Positions 42,655-51,163 of a stretch of 51,180 nt of DNA are shown piece after piece. Location: the NCBI GenBank assembly GCA_051744845.1, contig JBNJDJ010000007.1, forward strand, positions 1 to 51,180, given 5' to 3'. Positions within the stretch are counted from its first letter, which is position 1, and every line of letters starts with the position of its first letter. The translations under genes were made by a program, and so were the position numbers. The notes below the pieces were generated by a model. That model was not told where the DNA came from and made no database searches. It saw nothing but the letters and a program-made list of their open reading frames with translations. Source of the DNA: JBNJDJ01 sp051744845 (GTDB lineage Bacteria > Bacillota > Clostridia > Peptostreptococcales > Acidaminobacteraceae).

Positions 42655-44334
42655 TTGTTTAAGAAAAATATTGCGTTAATGTTAGTATTCGTGTTGGTTA
42701 TGACAGCTTTTGTAGGGTGTTCACAGCCAGCGGAGGACCCAGAGGGGGAACCAGCTGAAAATGAAGAACCAGCTGAAAATGGAGAAGCAACTGATGAAGA
42801 AGAAACTGATGGTGAAGAAGCTAAGGAAGATGAAAGTAAGAGCGATGTTGAACAAGTATTACATTGGAACTTAGGTTCTGATCCTAAAACTACTGACCCA
42901 GGTTTAAATGGGGCTAATGATGGTGGGTATATTGTTAATAATACTCATGAAGGTTTAGTTAGAGTTATTGAAGGCGAATTAAAGCCTGCAATGGCTGAAA
43001 GTTGGGAATTAAGTGAAGATAAAACTACTTATACTTTCAAAATAAGAGAAGGACTTACTTGGTCAAATGGAGAGCCTTTAACTGCAAAAGACTTTGAATA
43101 TTCGTGGAACAGAGTTTTAGCTGACGAAACTGCATCAGAATATGCTTGGATTTTTGGAGAAGCTAATATTGATAGTTTTGAAGCAACAGAAGACAATGAG
43201 CTTGTAGTTAATCTTTCTACTCCAACACCATACTTCTTAGGATTAATGGGTTTTTATACATTCTTCCCAGTTTACGAAGAAGCTGTTGAAGCAGGTCCAG
43301 ACGGAACTTGGTCTAAAGATACTGAAATGTTTGTATCAAATGGTCCATTTGTTTTAGAGACTTATGATACTGGTGACAAAATAGAGTTAGTTCCAAATGA
43401 AAATTATTGGAAAGCAGATGAAGTTAAGTTAGATAAAATAGTTGCATATATGATTACTGATCAATCAACTGCTTTAACTGCTTATCAAAATGGAGAAATT
43501 GATATTGTTGATGACGTACCATCTTCAGAAATACCTACATTAATTGCTGAAGATCCAACATTAGAAATTTTACCACAAACAGCTGTTTATTATTATCGTT
43601 TTAATACAGATGTTGAACCTTTAGATAAAATTAAAGTTAGAAGAGCTTTAACTTTAGCTGTTGATAGAAAAGCAATTGTTGAACAAGTAACAAAAGGTGG
43701 ACAGCAACCTGCACATTCATTAATTCCTTCGTCAATTTTAGATTCTCAAGGAAATGTATTTAATGAAAAATCAGGAGATTATGGTATTAAAGATACTGCA
43801 CAAGTTGAAAAGGCTCAAGAATTATTAGCTGAAGCTGGATATCCTGAAGGCGAAGGGTTCCCTGAAATGGAAATTCTTTATAATACTAGTGACGACCATA
43901 AAGCTGTAGCTGAAGCAATTCAAGAAATGTGGAAGCAAAACTTAGGTATTGAAACTTCTCTTACTAACCAAGAGTGGGCTGTATTCCAAGATACTACTAA
44001 AAATGGCGACTATGAAATAGCTAGAGGTGGATGGATTGGAGACTATTTAGATCCGTTAACTTTCTTAGGTTTATTAAAATCAGATGCTGTTTATAATGTA
44101 GCTAATTGGGAAAATGAAAAGTATGATGAATTAATAGAAAAATCAGCTACTTTACAAGGTGAAGAAAGAGATGAAGTATTATATCAAGCAGATGAACTTA
44201 CAATGGAAGAAGTACCTTTTATGCCAGTATATTACTATACTGATCCTGAATTAATTAAAAGTTATGTTAATGATTGGGACAAGTCATATAAGTCTACTTA
44301 CTACTTTGGTAATACTTATATTTCTGAAAAATAA
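42655..44334 (+). CDS. oppA: Oligopeptide-binding lipoprotein OppA
   Basis: Family 5 peptide-binding lipoprotein, 559 residues from the TTG at 42655, which follows GGAGGGG. The in-frame ATG at 42631 lacks a good SD and would add eight residues to the signal peptide. The signal peptide ends TAFVGC, with Cys22 lipidated. A strongly acidic linker of about 40 residues (Glu/Asp/Ala) follows. The mature domain has WNLGSDPKTTDPGLNGANDG, the signature TYTFKIREGLTWSNGEPLTA and DFEYSWNRVL. It has its own promoter and terminator, consistent with a binding protein made in excess over its transporter. Confidence 0.95.
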   Translation: MFKKNIALMLVFVLVMTAFVGCSQPAEDPEGEPAENEEPAENGEATDEEETDGEEAKEDESKSDVEQVLHWNLGSDPKTTDPGLNGANDGGYIVNNTHEGLVRVIEGELKPAMAESWELSEDKTTYTFKIREGLTWSNGEPLTAKDFEYSWNRVLADETASEYAWIFGEANIDSFEATEDNELVVNLSTPTPYFLGLMGFYTFFPVYEEAVEAGPDGTWSKDTEMFVSNGPFVLETYDTGDKIELVPNENYWKADEVKLDKIVAYMITDQSTALTAYQNGEIDIVDDVPSSEIPTLIAEDPTLEILPQTAVYYYRFNTDVEPLDKIKVRRALTLAVDRKAIVEQVTKGGQQPAHSLIPSSILDSQGNVFNEKSGDYGIKDTAQVEKAQELLAEAGYPEGEGFPEMEILYNTSDDHKAVAEAIQEMWKQNLGIETSLTNQEWAVFQDTTKNGDYEIARGGWIGDYLDPLTFLGLLKSDAVYNVANWENEKYDELIEKSATLQGEERDEVLYQADELTMEEVPFMPVYYYTDPELIKSYVNDWDKSYKSTYYFGNTYISEK

Positions 44335-44351
44335 AATATTTTAAAATATTT

Positions 44352-44385
44352 ATAAGAAGTCCATTTAGGGCTTCTTATTTTTTTG
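44352..44385 (+). terminator. Terminator after oppA
   Basis: ATAAGAAGTCC (44352-44362) pairs with GGGCTTCTTAT (44368-44378, one G-T pair) across ATTTA, then seven T residues. An imperfect AT-rich dyad lies just before it. Confidence 0.92.
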
Positions 44386-44505
44386 TTTTAAATTTAATGT
44401 GATAATTATTAATAAATTGTATATTTTAATGATTTTACTATTAAAGAATAATTTAACTGCAATTTTTTTAAAAATTTGTTATAATACATAGTAGAGGTGA
44501 TTTTA

Positions 44506-45498
44506 GTGGAAGTCGGCAAATTAAGTAATGATGAACTAAAAAATAAAATTTTTAAAAATTTAGATAAAAAAAGAGATGATGTATTACTTAGTTCTTCAGT
44601 TGGTCAAGATTGCGCTGCAATAGATTTTGGTAAGTTTGCTTGTTTATTATCGACTGATCCAATTACAGGAGCTAAAGAAGAAATTGGCAAAATTTCAGTA
44701 AATGTTGCATCTAATGATATTGCTACTGCTGGAGTAGCTCCTACCGGATTAATGATGACTATTTTAGCACCAAGTGATACTACAGTAGATGATTTAGAAT
44801 ATATAGTAAAACAAGCCAATGATGAAGCTCAAAAAAATAATATTGAAATTGTTGGTGGCCATACAGAAATAACTAATGCTGTAAATCAAGTTATTATATC
44901 AATGACTGCAATAGGAAAAAAAGAAAAAAGTGAATTATTAAAACCTAAAAATGTAGATCAAGGAGATAGTTTAATAATTACTAAATTTCCTGGAATTGAA
45001 GGAACAGGAATTTTAGCTTTTGATAAGGCAGATGAATTATCTAGGATTTTATCTAAGGAAGAAATTAAAAATGCAAAATCTTTTTTAGATGATACTAGTG
45101 TAATTAAAGAAGGTATAATATCTGATAAAGTAGGAGTTAAATTAATGCATGATGTTACTGAAGGTGGACTTTTAGGAGCTTTATGGGAAGTTTGTACTTT
45201 ATCAAAAGTAGGTTGTCATATAAAAGGAAAAAATATAGAAATTAACAAAATCACTAAAAAGGTGTGTGAATTTTATTCTATAGATCCATTTAAATTGATT
45301 TCAAGTGGTGTTATGTTAATTGTTGTTAGTAAAGATAAAACTAAAGAATTAATTAATAAATTTAGTAAAGAAAATATTGAATGTTATAATATTGGAGAGA
45401 TTAAACCTAAAGAATTTGGTAAAAAAATAGAATTTAATAAAGGTTTAAAAGATATATTATCACCAGAGAGTGATGAATTATATAAAGTAATTGGTTAA
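44506..45498 (+). CDS. PurM/HypE-like AIR-synthase-related protein
   Basis: A 330-residue PurM-fold protein related to HypE, ThiL and AIR synthase. The start is GTG at 44506, six to seven bases after AGAGGTG; an earlier GTG at 44497 would overlap the SD. ATP-binding segments are SSSVGQDCAAIDF, NDIATAGVAPTGLMM and EIVGGHTEITN, with MHDVTEGGLLGALWE in the C-terminal half. The C-terminal Cys that HypE carbamoylates is not present, so it is not a classical HypE. Its partner enzyme is unknown. A -10 TATAAT at 44480-44485 is upstream, and the amidase gene follows after 14 bases. Confidence 0.85.
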   Translation: MEVGKLSNDELKNKIFKNLDKKRDDVLLSSSVGQDCAAIDFGKFACLLSTDPITGAKEEIGKISVNVASNDIATAGVAPTGLMMTILAPSDTTVDDLEYIVKQANDEAQKNNIEIVGGHTEITNAVNQVIISMTAIGKKEKSELLKPKNVDQGDSLIITKFPGIEGTGILAFDKADELSRILSKEEIKNAKSFLDDTSVIKEGIISDKVGVKLMHDVTEGGLLGALWEVCTLSKVGCHIKGKNIEINKITKKVCEFYSIDPFKLISSGVMLIVVSKDKTKELINKFSKENIECYNIGEIKPKEFGKKIEFNKGLKDILSPESDELYKVIG

Positions 45499-45512
45499 TT
45501 TAGGAGGTATTT

Positions 45513-47615
45513 GTGAAAAAAGTTAGTTTAAGTATATTAATAATGATTTGTATTTTAACCTCTTTTAGTTTTGCTAATAAATTTAAGGAAGTTGATGCAG
45601 TTGAATTAAAAGATTCTAAAACAGAGCAAACTGAAAAATATCATCCAGTTAATTTAATGTTAAAAGGTGAAGATGTTATAGGTGATGTTCCACCTATTTT
45701 ATATACTATAGAAGGAAAAACTAGAACTTTAGTACCTGTAAGATTTGTTACAGAAAAATTAGGTGCTAATTTAAGCTGGGATAATAAGAAAAGACAAGTA
45801 ACACTTGAGTATAAAAATAAAACAATCAAATTAGTTATAGATGAAAGTGTAGCTACAGTAAATGGTAAAGAAGTTAATTTACCTAATAGTGTACCAGCTA
45901 AATTAATGTCTTATGAAGATAATTGGCGTACAATGGTACCAGTTAGATTTGTTTCAGAAAATTTTGATTTAGATATTGATTGGTATGAGGATATTCAAAC
46001 AGTTGCTATTAATTCAAAAGAGCAAGATATAAAAGGAATTGATTTTAAATATCAAAAGAAGTTTCCAGAGCTTCGTATAAAAACAAGTGGATTTGTAGAT
46101 ATTAATGATTATAAAATAGGTAGTGATGAATTTGGAATTGCGGATCAATATATTTTATCTGTTCCAAATACTAATTTAAGAAGTGATTTAATTGAAGAGT
46201 CAAGTTTTACTACTAAAAGAGATGGCAAGGTCTTTTATGATGTTTCTTTATTTGGAATTAATGAAATGATCATGCAAAAAGAACAAGGAGATATTAAAGG
46301 TACTAGTATTTCACTTGATTTAGAAAAAAGAATAGGTTTTAATACATTTTATGATGAAGAAAGTAGTGAAATAGTAATTCAAATGATAAATTCAGTTACT
46401 GATATTGATATTGAAGACATATATAACTCTAATGCTTTAATAATAGAAACAAAAGAAGATATGCCGGATTTAAATACTTATCATTCTGATGGAAAAGTAT
46501 ATATTGATATAGTTAACAGTAAAATGGAATATAATCAAGGGAAAATGGGTAAAATTGATTTAGATAAAGAAGGAATAAAGTCTTATGAATTCAAAGAGTT
46601 AGATACAAATTCAAGTGATAAATATAAATCTGAAGACAGAGTTACTCAAATAATTTTAACTTTATCAAATGATAAAAGTCCTGAAGATGTTTATGTTGAA
46701 GAAGAAGATAATAAAATATTTGCATATGTTGCCGGTAATCCATTAAATGGATTTGAATATGTTAAAAAGAGTCAGTCAGAAGCCAAACTAGATATTAGTT
46801 TCTTAGAAAGTGGAGATTACAATTTAGTTCAACAAGGAAATATGGTAGAGTTAACATTTGATAAAAAACTTTTAGATATTGAAGATTTAGAATTAAATAT
46901 AAAAGATCAAATTGTTGAAAAAATAAATATAAGTAAAAATTTAGATAAACATGCAATAAGATTCGAAATGCCTAAAGGAGTAAGTATAACAGAAAATAGC
47001 AGTAATGAAAATACTGATGGAGTTAAATTAACTTTTAAAAATGTAGATATTATGAATTCAGAGTATAGTGATACATTAATAGTTATTGACCCTGGTCATG
47101 GCGGATATGATCCTGGAGCTATTGGAAGTAAGGCGAAAGAAAAAGATATTGTACTGAAAGCTGGATTAAAATTGAAAGATATTTTAGAAGCTAAAGGTTT
47201 CAAAGTTTATATGACTAGAGAAATTGATGAGTATATAGATCTTTATAAAAGAGCCAATGTAGCAAACAAATTAAATGCAGATTTATTTGTTAGTTTACAT
47301 GCTAATTCATTTAGAAATCAGTCAGCAAATGGTATAGAGGTTTTATATTCTAAGGATGATCTGAGAGATAACTATTCTTTTGCAAGACTAGTACAAGATT
47401 ATTTAATTTCATTTTTAGATAGATTTGATAGAGGAGTAAAAAATAGACCACGATTAGTTGTTTTGAAAAATACAGAGATGCCTGCTATATTGACTGAAAT
47501 AGGCTTTTTATCAAATCCAAAAGAACAAGATCTTTTATTAAGTGATGTATATATTAATAAGTCGATGGAAGCTATTTATAGAGGAATTGTAGACCAAATT
47601 GATAGTTTGAAATAA
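45513..47615 (+). CDS. N-acetylmuramoyl-L-alanine amidase with CuAO and AMIN domains
   Basis: A secreted cell-wall hydrolase of 700 residues with a GTG start after AGGAGG. A signal peptide covers residues 1-21. Residues 45-155 form a copper-amine-oxidase-N-like stalk domain with two similar RTLVPVRFV and RTMVPVRFV repeats. Then come one or more AMIN-like beta domains (about 170-480) and a C-terminal Amidase_3 catalytic domain (about 520-697). The zinc site is His529 (DPGHGGYDPG), Glu543 and His596 (SLHANS), with catalytic Glu662 in TEIGFLSNP. It cleaves the bond between muramic acid and L-alanine. The neighbours are signalling genes. Confidence 0.94.
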   Translation: MKKVSLSILIMICILTSFSFANKFKEVDAVELKDSKTEQTEKYHPVNLMLKGEDVIGDVPPILYTIEGKTRTLVPVRFVTEKLGANLSWDNKKRQVTLEYKNKTIKLVIDESVATVNGKEVNLPNSVPAKLMSYEDNWRTMVPVRFVSENFDLDIDWYEDIQTVAINSKEQDIKGIDFKYQKKFPELRIKTSGFVDINDYKIGSDEFGIADQYILSVPNTNLRSDLIEESSFTTKRDGKVFYDVSLFGINEMIMQKEQGDIKGTSISLDLEKRIGFNTFYDEESSEIVIQMINSVTDIDIEDIYNSNALIIETKEDMPDLNTYHSDGKVYIDIVNSKMEYNQGKMGKIDLDKEGIKSYEFKELDTNSSDKYKSEDRVTQIILTLSNDKSPEDVYVEEEDNKIFAYVAGNPLNGFEYVKKSQSEAKLDISFLESGDYNLVQQGNMVELTFDKKLLDIEDLELNIKDQIVEKINISKNLDKHAIRFEMPKGVSITENSSNENTDGVKLTFKNVDIMNSEYSDTLIVIDPGHGGYDPGAIGSKAKEKDIVLKAGLKLKDILEAKGFKVYMTREIDEYIDLYKRANVANKLNADLFVSLHANSFRNQSANGIEVLYSKDDLRDNYSFARLVQDYLISFLDRFDRGVKNRPRLVVLKNTEMPAILTEIGFLSNPKEQDLLLSDVYINKSMEAIYRGIVDQIDSLK

Positions 47616-47664
47616 ATTTCTCTGGGTATTAAATTATATATGTAGAGTTATGTGAGGAGGTCTA

Positions 47665-48072
47665 ATGGTTATAGTTGATAAGGAAATTCAATCCACCTTT
47701 GATGCTGTTCATGAGTTTGTTATAGAAGCTTTAGATAAAATTCATGAACTAAATATTCCTGAAATAGATGAAGTAAGCTTTAAGATGAATATTATGCTTA
47801 GAGAAGTTTTAAATAATGCAGTAGAACACGGTAATAAATTTGATAGTGAAAAAAAAGTTTCTTGTAAAATAAAATATAATGATAGGAAGTTTATTTTTAG
47901 GATACAAGATGAAGGTCAAGGGTTTGAAATTGATGAGTTTTATAAAATGCAAAAAGGTTTTACTATGAAACATCGTTCAAGAGGGTTAGATTTAATTGAA
48001 AAGTATGATTTTGAATATGAATTTGATGGTAATATTATTATAGTTAAATATTTTTTAGATAAGGAGAGATAA
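47665..48072 (+). CDS. RsbW-like anti-sigma/serine kinase
   Basis: A GHKL ATPase of 135 residues with N box LREVLNNAVEHGN (about 46-58) and G1 box DEGQGF. The later glycine motif is shortened to SRGLDLI. This is the form seen in serine kinases that bind a partner in the RsbW/SpoIIAB style. AGGAGG precedes the ATG. It is followed after one base by a STAS gene and then by a PP2C gene, the standard partner-switching set. The target it sequesters is not encoded nearby. Confidence 0.9.
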   Translation: MVIVDKEIQSTFDAVHEFVIEALDKIHELNIPEIDEVSFKMNIMLREVLNNAVEHGNKFDSEKKVSCKIKYNDRKFIFRIQDEGQGFEIDEFYKMQKGFTMKHRSRGLDLIEKYDFEYEFDGNIIIVKYFLDKER

Positions 48073-48073
48073 T

Positions 48074-48379
48074 ATGGAGAAACAAATTGATGGATCATTG
48101 ATGAAGTTTATTATTGAAAAAGATTTAATTGCCCCTAATGTTAAAAACATGAATATTTCTTTAATGGATGCACTAGATGATATTGAATCTATTGATGAAG
48201 TTGTAGTTGATTTAAATCATATTAATAATATTGATTCAGTAGGTGTTTCATTTGTTGTAAGTTTTTATAAAAATATTAGTAATGAAGGTTTAGAATTTAG
48301 AATTATTAATGCAAGCAATGATATTATTCAACTTTTTAAATTGATGAAATTAGATGACTTTTTTATAATCGAAGAATAA
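48074..48379 (+). CDS. STAS-domain anti-sigma factor antagonist
   Basis: A 101-residue STAS protein like RsbV/SpoIIAA. The predicted phospho-acceptor Ser55 lies in HINNIDSVGVSFVV, the conserved D-S-x-G position. Dephosphorylated, it would bind the RsbW-like kinase at 47665 and free that kinase's target. GGAGAG precedes the ATG and the two genes are separated by one base. Confidence 0.92.
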   Translation: MEKQIDGSLMKFIIEKDLIAPNVKNMNISLMDALDDIESIDEVVVDLNHINNIDSVGVSFVVSFYKNISNEGLEFRIINASNDIIQLFKLMKLDDFFIIEE

Positions 48380-48392
48380 TGGAGATGATCAT

Positions 48393-49562
48393 ATGAGTCA
48401 CAACGTCTTGATTGCAGACGATGGGAAAATGAACCGGTTTATAATAAAAAAAATATTAAATGATAATATTGAAGATGTTAAAATTTTTGAAGCGGTAAAT
48501 GGAGTTGAAGCTTTAGAACTAATAGATACTGAAGATATTGACCTTTTAATATTAGATTTAATTATGCCTAAAATGAATGGCTTTGAGACTTTAAAAATTT
48601 TAGATAAAAGAAATATAACTAACGATATTCCTGTGATTGTAAGTTCTACAATAACAGAGATAACAAGTATTGAGCAAACTTTAGGTAGTGGAGCGATTGA
48701 TTATTTTACTAAACCTTTTTCGAAAGAAGAAATTGATATTATATTACCATTGAAAGTAAAAAATGCAATTAAATATTATGAACAAAAGAAAACAATTAAA
48801 AAGTTAAATAAAGAAATCTCGGAAGAGTTAAAAAATGCAAATAAATTCCAAAATTTAATGCTTCCAAAAACAAATGAATTTAAACATCTGGATTTATTTA
48901 TTAAATATCAACCATCTTTAGGTATTGGAGGAGATTTTTTTGATTGTGTAGAGATGGGTGATGAACTGTGGTTTATGATTGCAGATGTTACCGGCCATGG
49001 TATAGCTGCAGGAATGATATCTTCTATGGTTAAAGTTATGTTTAGAAATTGTATTAATAATGATTTTTTAAAATCGCCGTCTAAAGTTTTAGAACGTATG
49101 AATCAAAATGTATTTGATTATTTTTATAATGATTCAAAAGATAATCCTGTTGTTTTTACTGGATTTATAGGTGTTATTAAAAATCATGAGTTAAAATATT
49201 CTAGTGCAGGTCAACCATTTCCAATTTTATATCATCATGAAGAAAAAGAAATAATACCTTTAAAAGAAACAGGAGTAAATATTGGTTTTTTCGAAAATAT
49301 AACATATGATGAAGCTAAAATATCTTTAGATACTAACGATATTTTATTAGTATATACAGATGGATTATTTAGTTCAGGTAAAAATTCAGATTTTACTAAT
49401 TGGCCGTTAGTAGAAGAATATTCAAGAGAAAACAAAGAAATTTTGAAAAATAATCCAAAGTTATTTTTAGAAAATATATTTGATTATTTTTTAAATAAAC
49501 ATGAAGAAAATGATAATCAATATACAGATGATGTTGCAATAATGTTACTTAAGTATAAATAG
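48393..49562 (+). CDS. Receiver-PP2C phosphatase (RsbU-like)
   Basis: A 389-residue protein. An N-terminal response-regulator receiver (Asp9/Asp10, phospho-acceptor Asp55, Lys at TKPF) joins a SpoIIE-type PP2C phosphatase through a helical linker (residues 120-150). The PP2C metal-binding Asp residues are visible in GIGGDFFD, ADVTGHGIAAGM, YTDGLFSS and DDVAIMLL. It should dephosphorylate the STAS protein upstream when its receiver is phosphorylated by an unidentified histidine kinase. AATGGAGATG precedes the start at 48393. Confidence 0.93.
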   Translation: MSHNVLIADDGKMNRFIIKKILNDNIEDVKIFEAVNGVEALELIDTEDIDLLILDLIMPKMNGFETLKILDKRNITNDIPVIVSSTITEITSIEQTLGSGAIDYFTKPFSKEEIDIILPLKVKNAIKYYEQKKTIKKLNKEISEELKNANKFQNLMLPKTNEFKHLDLFIKYQPSLGIGGDFFDCVEMGDELWFMIADVTGHGIAAGMISSMVKVMFRNCINNDFLKSPSKVLERMNQNVFDYFYNDSKDNPVVFTGFIGVIKNHELKYSSAGQPFPILYHHEEKEIIPLKETGVNIGFFENITYDEAKISLDTNDILLVYTDGLFSSGKNSDFTNWPLVEEYSRENKEILKNNPKLFLENIFDYFLNKHEENDNQYTDDVAIMLLKYK

Positions 49563-49573
49563 AAAGGGAAAGA

Positions 49574-50173
49574 ATGAAAAAATGTGTACTAGCATCAGGA
49601 AATAAACATAAATTAGAAGAAATAAAAGAAATAATGCAAGAATTTAATATTGAATTAACTACAATGGCTGATGAAGGTTTAGGAGATTTAGAAATTGTAG
49701 AAGATGGAGATACATTTGAAAAAAATTCATATATTAAAGCAAAAGAAGTAATGGATAGATTAAATGTAGCTACTATTGCTGATGATTCAGGACTAATGGT
49801 AGATTATTTAGATGGAAGACCTGGAGTATACTCAGCAAGATATGCTGGAAAAGATGCTACATATCTTGATAATAATAAAAAATTAATAAAAGAATTAAAG
49901 GGAGTAAAAGAAGAAAAAAGAGGGGCAAAGTTTGTTACTGTAATAACTCTTTTAACTCCTGAAGGTAAAAAAATTGTAGCTAGAGGTGAAATCTTAGGAA
50001 AGATAGGATTTGAACCTAAAGGAAAAAAAGGTTTTGGATATGATCCTTTATTTATAGTTGAAGGAAAAAATAAAACATTTGCTCAGATGGATAGTGATCA
50101 AAAAAATGAAATAAGTCATAGAGCTAAGGCTTTAGAAGCTTTAAAAGTTAAGTTGAAAAATTTTTTAAGGTAA
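49574..50173 (+). CDS. rdgB: XTP/dITP diphosphatase (RdgB/HAM1)
   Basis: A house-cleaning nucleotidase of 199 residues that removes XTP, ITP and their deoxy forms. Family blocks are LASGNKHKLEEIKEIM at residues 6-21, ADDSGLMVDYLDGRPGVYSA, GKKGFGYDPLF and SHRAKALE. AAAGGGAAAG precedes the ATG. It runs on from the phosphatase gene with 11 bases between them, and the phosphoesterase gene follows within three bases. Confidence 0.97.
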   Translation: MKKCVLASGNKHKLEEIKEIMQEFNIELTTMADEGLGDLEIVEDGDTFEKNSYIKAKEVMDRLNVATIADDSGLMVDYLDGRPGVYSARYAGKDATYLDNNKKLIKELKGVKEEKRGAKFVTVITLLTPEGKKIVARGEILGKIGFEPKGKKGFGYDPLFIVEGKNKTFAQMDSDQKNEISHRAKALEALKVKLKNFLR

Positions 50174-50176
50174 TTT

Positions 50177-50653
50177 ATGAAAGCTTTAATTATTAGTGAT
50201 TCTCATGGTGTAAGAAAAACACTTTTGAAGGTTATAAATTCAGAAAATCCTGATAGAGTATTTTTCTTAGGTGATTATATATCAGATGCAAAGTTTATTA
50301 AAAAGAATACTAAGGTCAAAATTGACTGTGTTAAGGGGAATCTAGATTATGATGAACAGGGAAACAATGATTTAGTATTAAATTTTTTAAATAAAAGAGT
50401 ATTTTTAACTCATGGTCATAAATATAATGTAAAAAGAAATTTTTATAAATTATTTTTAAGAGCTAAAGAACTTGAAGTAGATTATGTTTTTTTTGGACAT
50501 ACTCATAAATACAAACAATTCCAAAAGGATAATATAACTTTTATTAACCCTGGAAGTATTTCTAAACCAAGAGGCCAAAGAAATGGAAGTTATGTAATAA
50601 TCAATTATAAAGAAAATAAATTTAATTTTTTAAAAAAAGAGTTGACAATCTAA
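50177..50653 (+). CDS. YfcE/MJ0936-family metallophosphoesterase
   Basis: A 158-residue calcineurin-like phosphoesterase. Metal-binding motifs are DSHG (8-11), GDYI, GNLD and the paired THGH and GHTH. It is probably a phosphodiesterase acting on small nucleotides or nucleic acid ends; the substrate is unknown. This rdgB-yfcE order is common in Bacillota. The last bases overlap the -35 box of the promoter for the tRNA cluster. No obvious terminator follows. Confidence 0.93.
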   Translation: MKALIISDSHGVRKTLLKVINSENPDRVFFLGDYISDAKFIKKNTKVKIDCVKGNLDYDEQGNNDLVLNFLNKRVFLTHGHKYNVKRNFYKLFLRAKELEVDYVFFGHTHKYKQFQKDNITFINPGSISKPRGQRNGSYVIINYKENKFNFLKKELTI

Positions 50654-50670
50654 TTTCAATTCTGTATAAT
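50642..50670 (+). promoter_or_regulatory. Consensus promoter ahead of tRNA cluster
   Basis: TTGACA (50642-50647), exactly 17 bases, then TATAAT (50665-50670), a perfect sigma-A consensus. It overlaps the end of the phosphoesterase gene. Imperfect inverted arms (AATTTCAATTC at 50652 and GAATCGAAATT at 50697) flank the -10 box. The 250 bases to the first intact tRNA hold a tRNA remnant and otherwise no recognised feature. Confidence 0.88.
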
Positions 50671-50799
50671 AATTTTTGTTGGTAAGAAATAATATTGAAT
50701 CGAAATTGAGTAATATTTGATTTGTCTCATAAAATATTTACCGATAATCATGCTTAATATTATATGAATAAAGTAGAATTTTATATTAATGATAAGTAT

Positions 50800-50862
50800 T
50801 TACAAGCGGGTGTAGCTCAGTGGTATATAAAGCAAGGCAAAATTTAACATTTTGAGCTTGAT
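50800..50862 (+). pseudogene. 5' remnant of tRNA-Gly
   Basis: Bases 50800-50825 are identical to 50917-50942, the first 20 bases of tRNA-Gly plus six upstream. After GTGGTA the sequence diverges: no Gly anticodon arm, T arm or matching acceptor strand follows. Instead there is a hairpin, CAAAAT (50839-50844) with ATTTTG across TTAAC. It cannot be charged as tRNA-Gly. It could be a decayed tRNA or the scar of a duplication. Confidence 0.75.
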
Positions 50863-50922
50863 TATAGAGTATTAAAACTAGCTACATAATTATAACTGTA
50901 TATAAGCAAAAATTTATTACAA

Positions 50923-50996
50923 GCGGGTGTAGCTCAGTGGTAGAGCCCTGGCCTTCCAAGCCAGTCGCGAGGGTTCAATTCCCTTCACCCGCTCCA
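50923..50996 (+). tRNA. tRNA-Gly (TCC)
   Basis: Acceptor GCGGGTG with CACCCGC, D arm GCTC/GAGC, anticodon stem CTGGC/GCCAG around CTTCCAA with anticodon TCC, and T loop TTCAATT. The discriminator is T, and CCA is encoded at 50994-50996. Confidence 0.97.
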
Positions 50997-51001
50997 AGTA
51001 A

Positions 51002-51078
51002 GCATCCATAGCTCAGCTGGATAGAGCATCGGCCTTCTAAGCCGAGGGCCCGGGGTTCGAATCCCTGTGGATGCGCCA
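51002..51078 (+). tRNA. tRNA-Arg (TCT)
   Basis: Acceptor GCATCCA with TGGATGC, a D loop with CAGCTGGATAGAG, anticodon arm TCGGC/GCCGA around CTTCTAA with anticodon TCT, and T arm GGGGTTCGAATCCC. The discriminator G is at 51075 and CCA at 51076-51078. It lies six bases after tRNA-Gly. Confidence 0.97.
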
Positions 51079-51083
51079 TATAT

Positions 51084-51160
51084 GGCGGCTGTCGTCAAGG
51101 GGTTAAGACATAGGATTGTGGCTCCTACATTCGTGGGTTCGAGTCCCATCAGCCGCCCCA
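51084..51160 (+). tRNA. tRNA-His (GTG)
   Basis: G-1 at 51084 pairs with C73 at 51157, the His identity pair; the acceptor is GCGGCTG/CAGCCGC. The anticodon is GTG in the loop ATTGTGG, and the T arm is TGGGTTCGAGTCCCA. CCA is encoded at 51158-51160. Confidence 0.97.
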
Positions 51161-51163
51161 AAT

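Noticed and set aside
47665..48072. Two-component histidine kinase
   Set aside because: Only the ATPase fold is present, without a HisKA domain; the STAS and PP2C neighbours mark an RsbW-type kinase.
50800..50862. Intact extra tRNA
   Set aside because: Only the acceptor 5' strand and part of the D arm are present; no T arm and no matching acceptor 3' strand.
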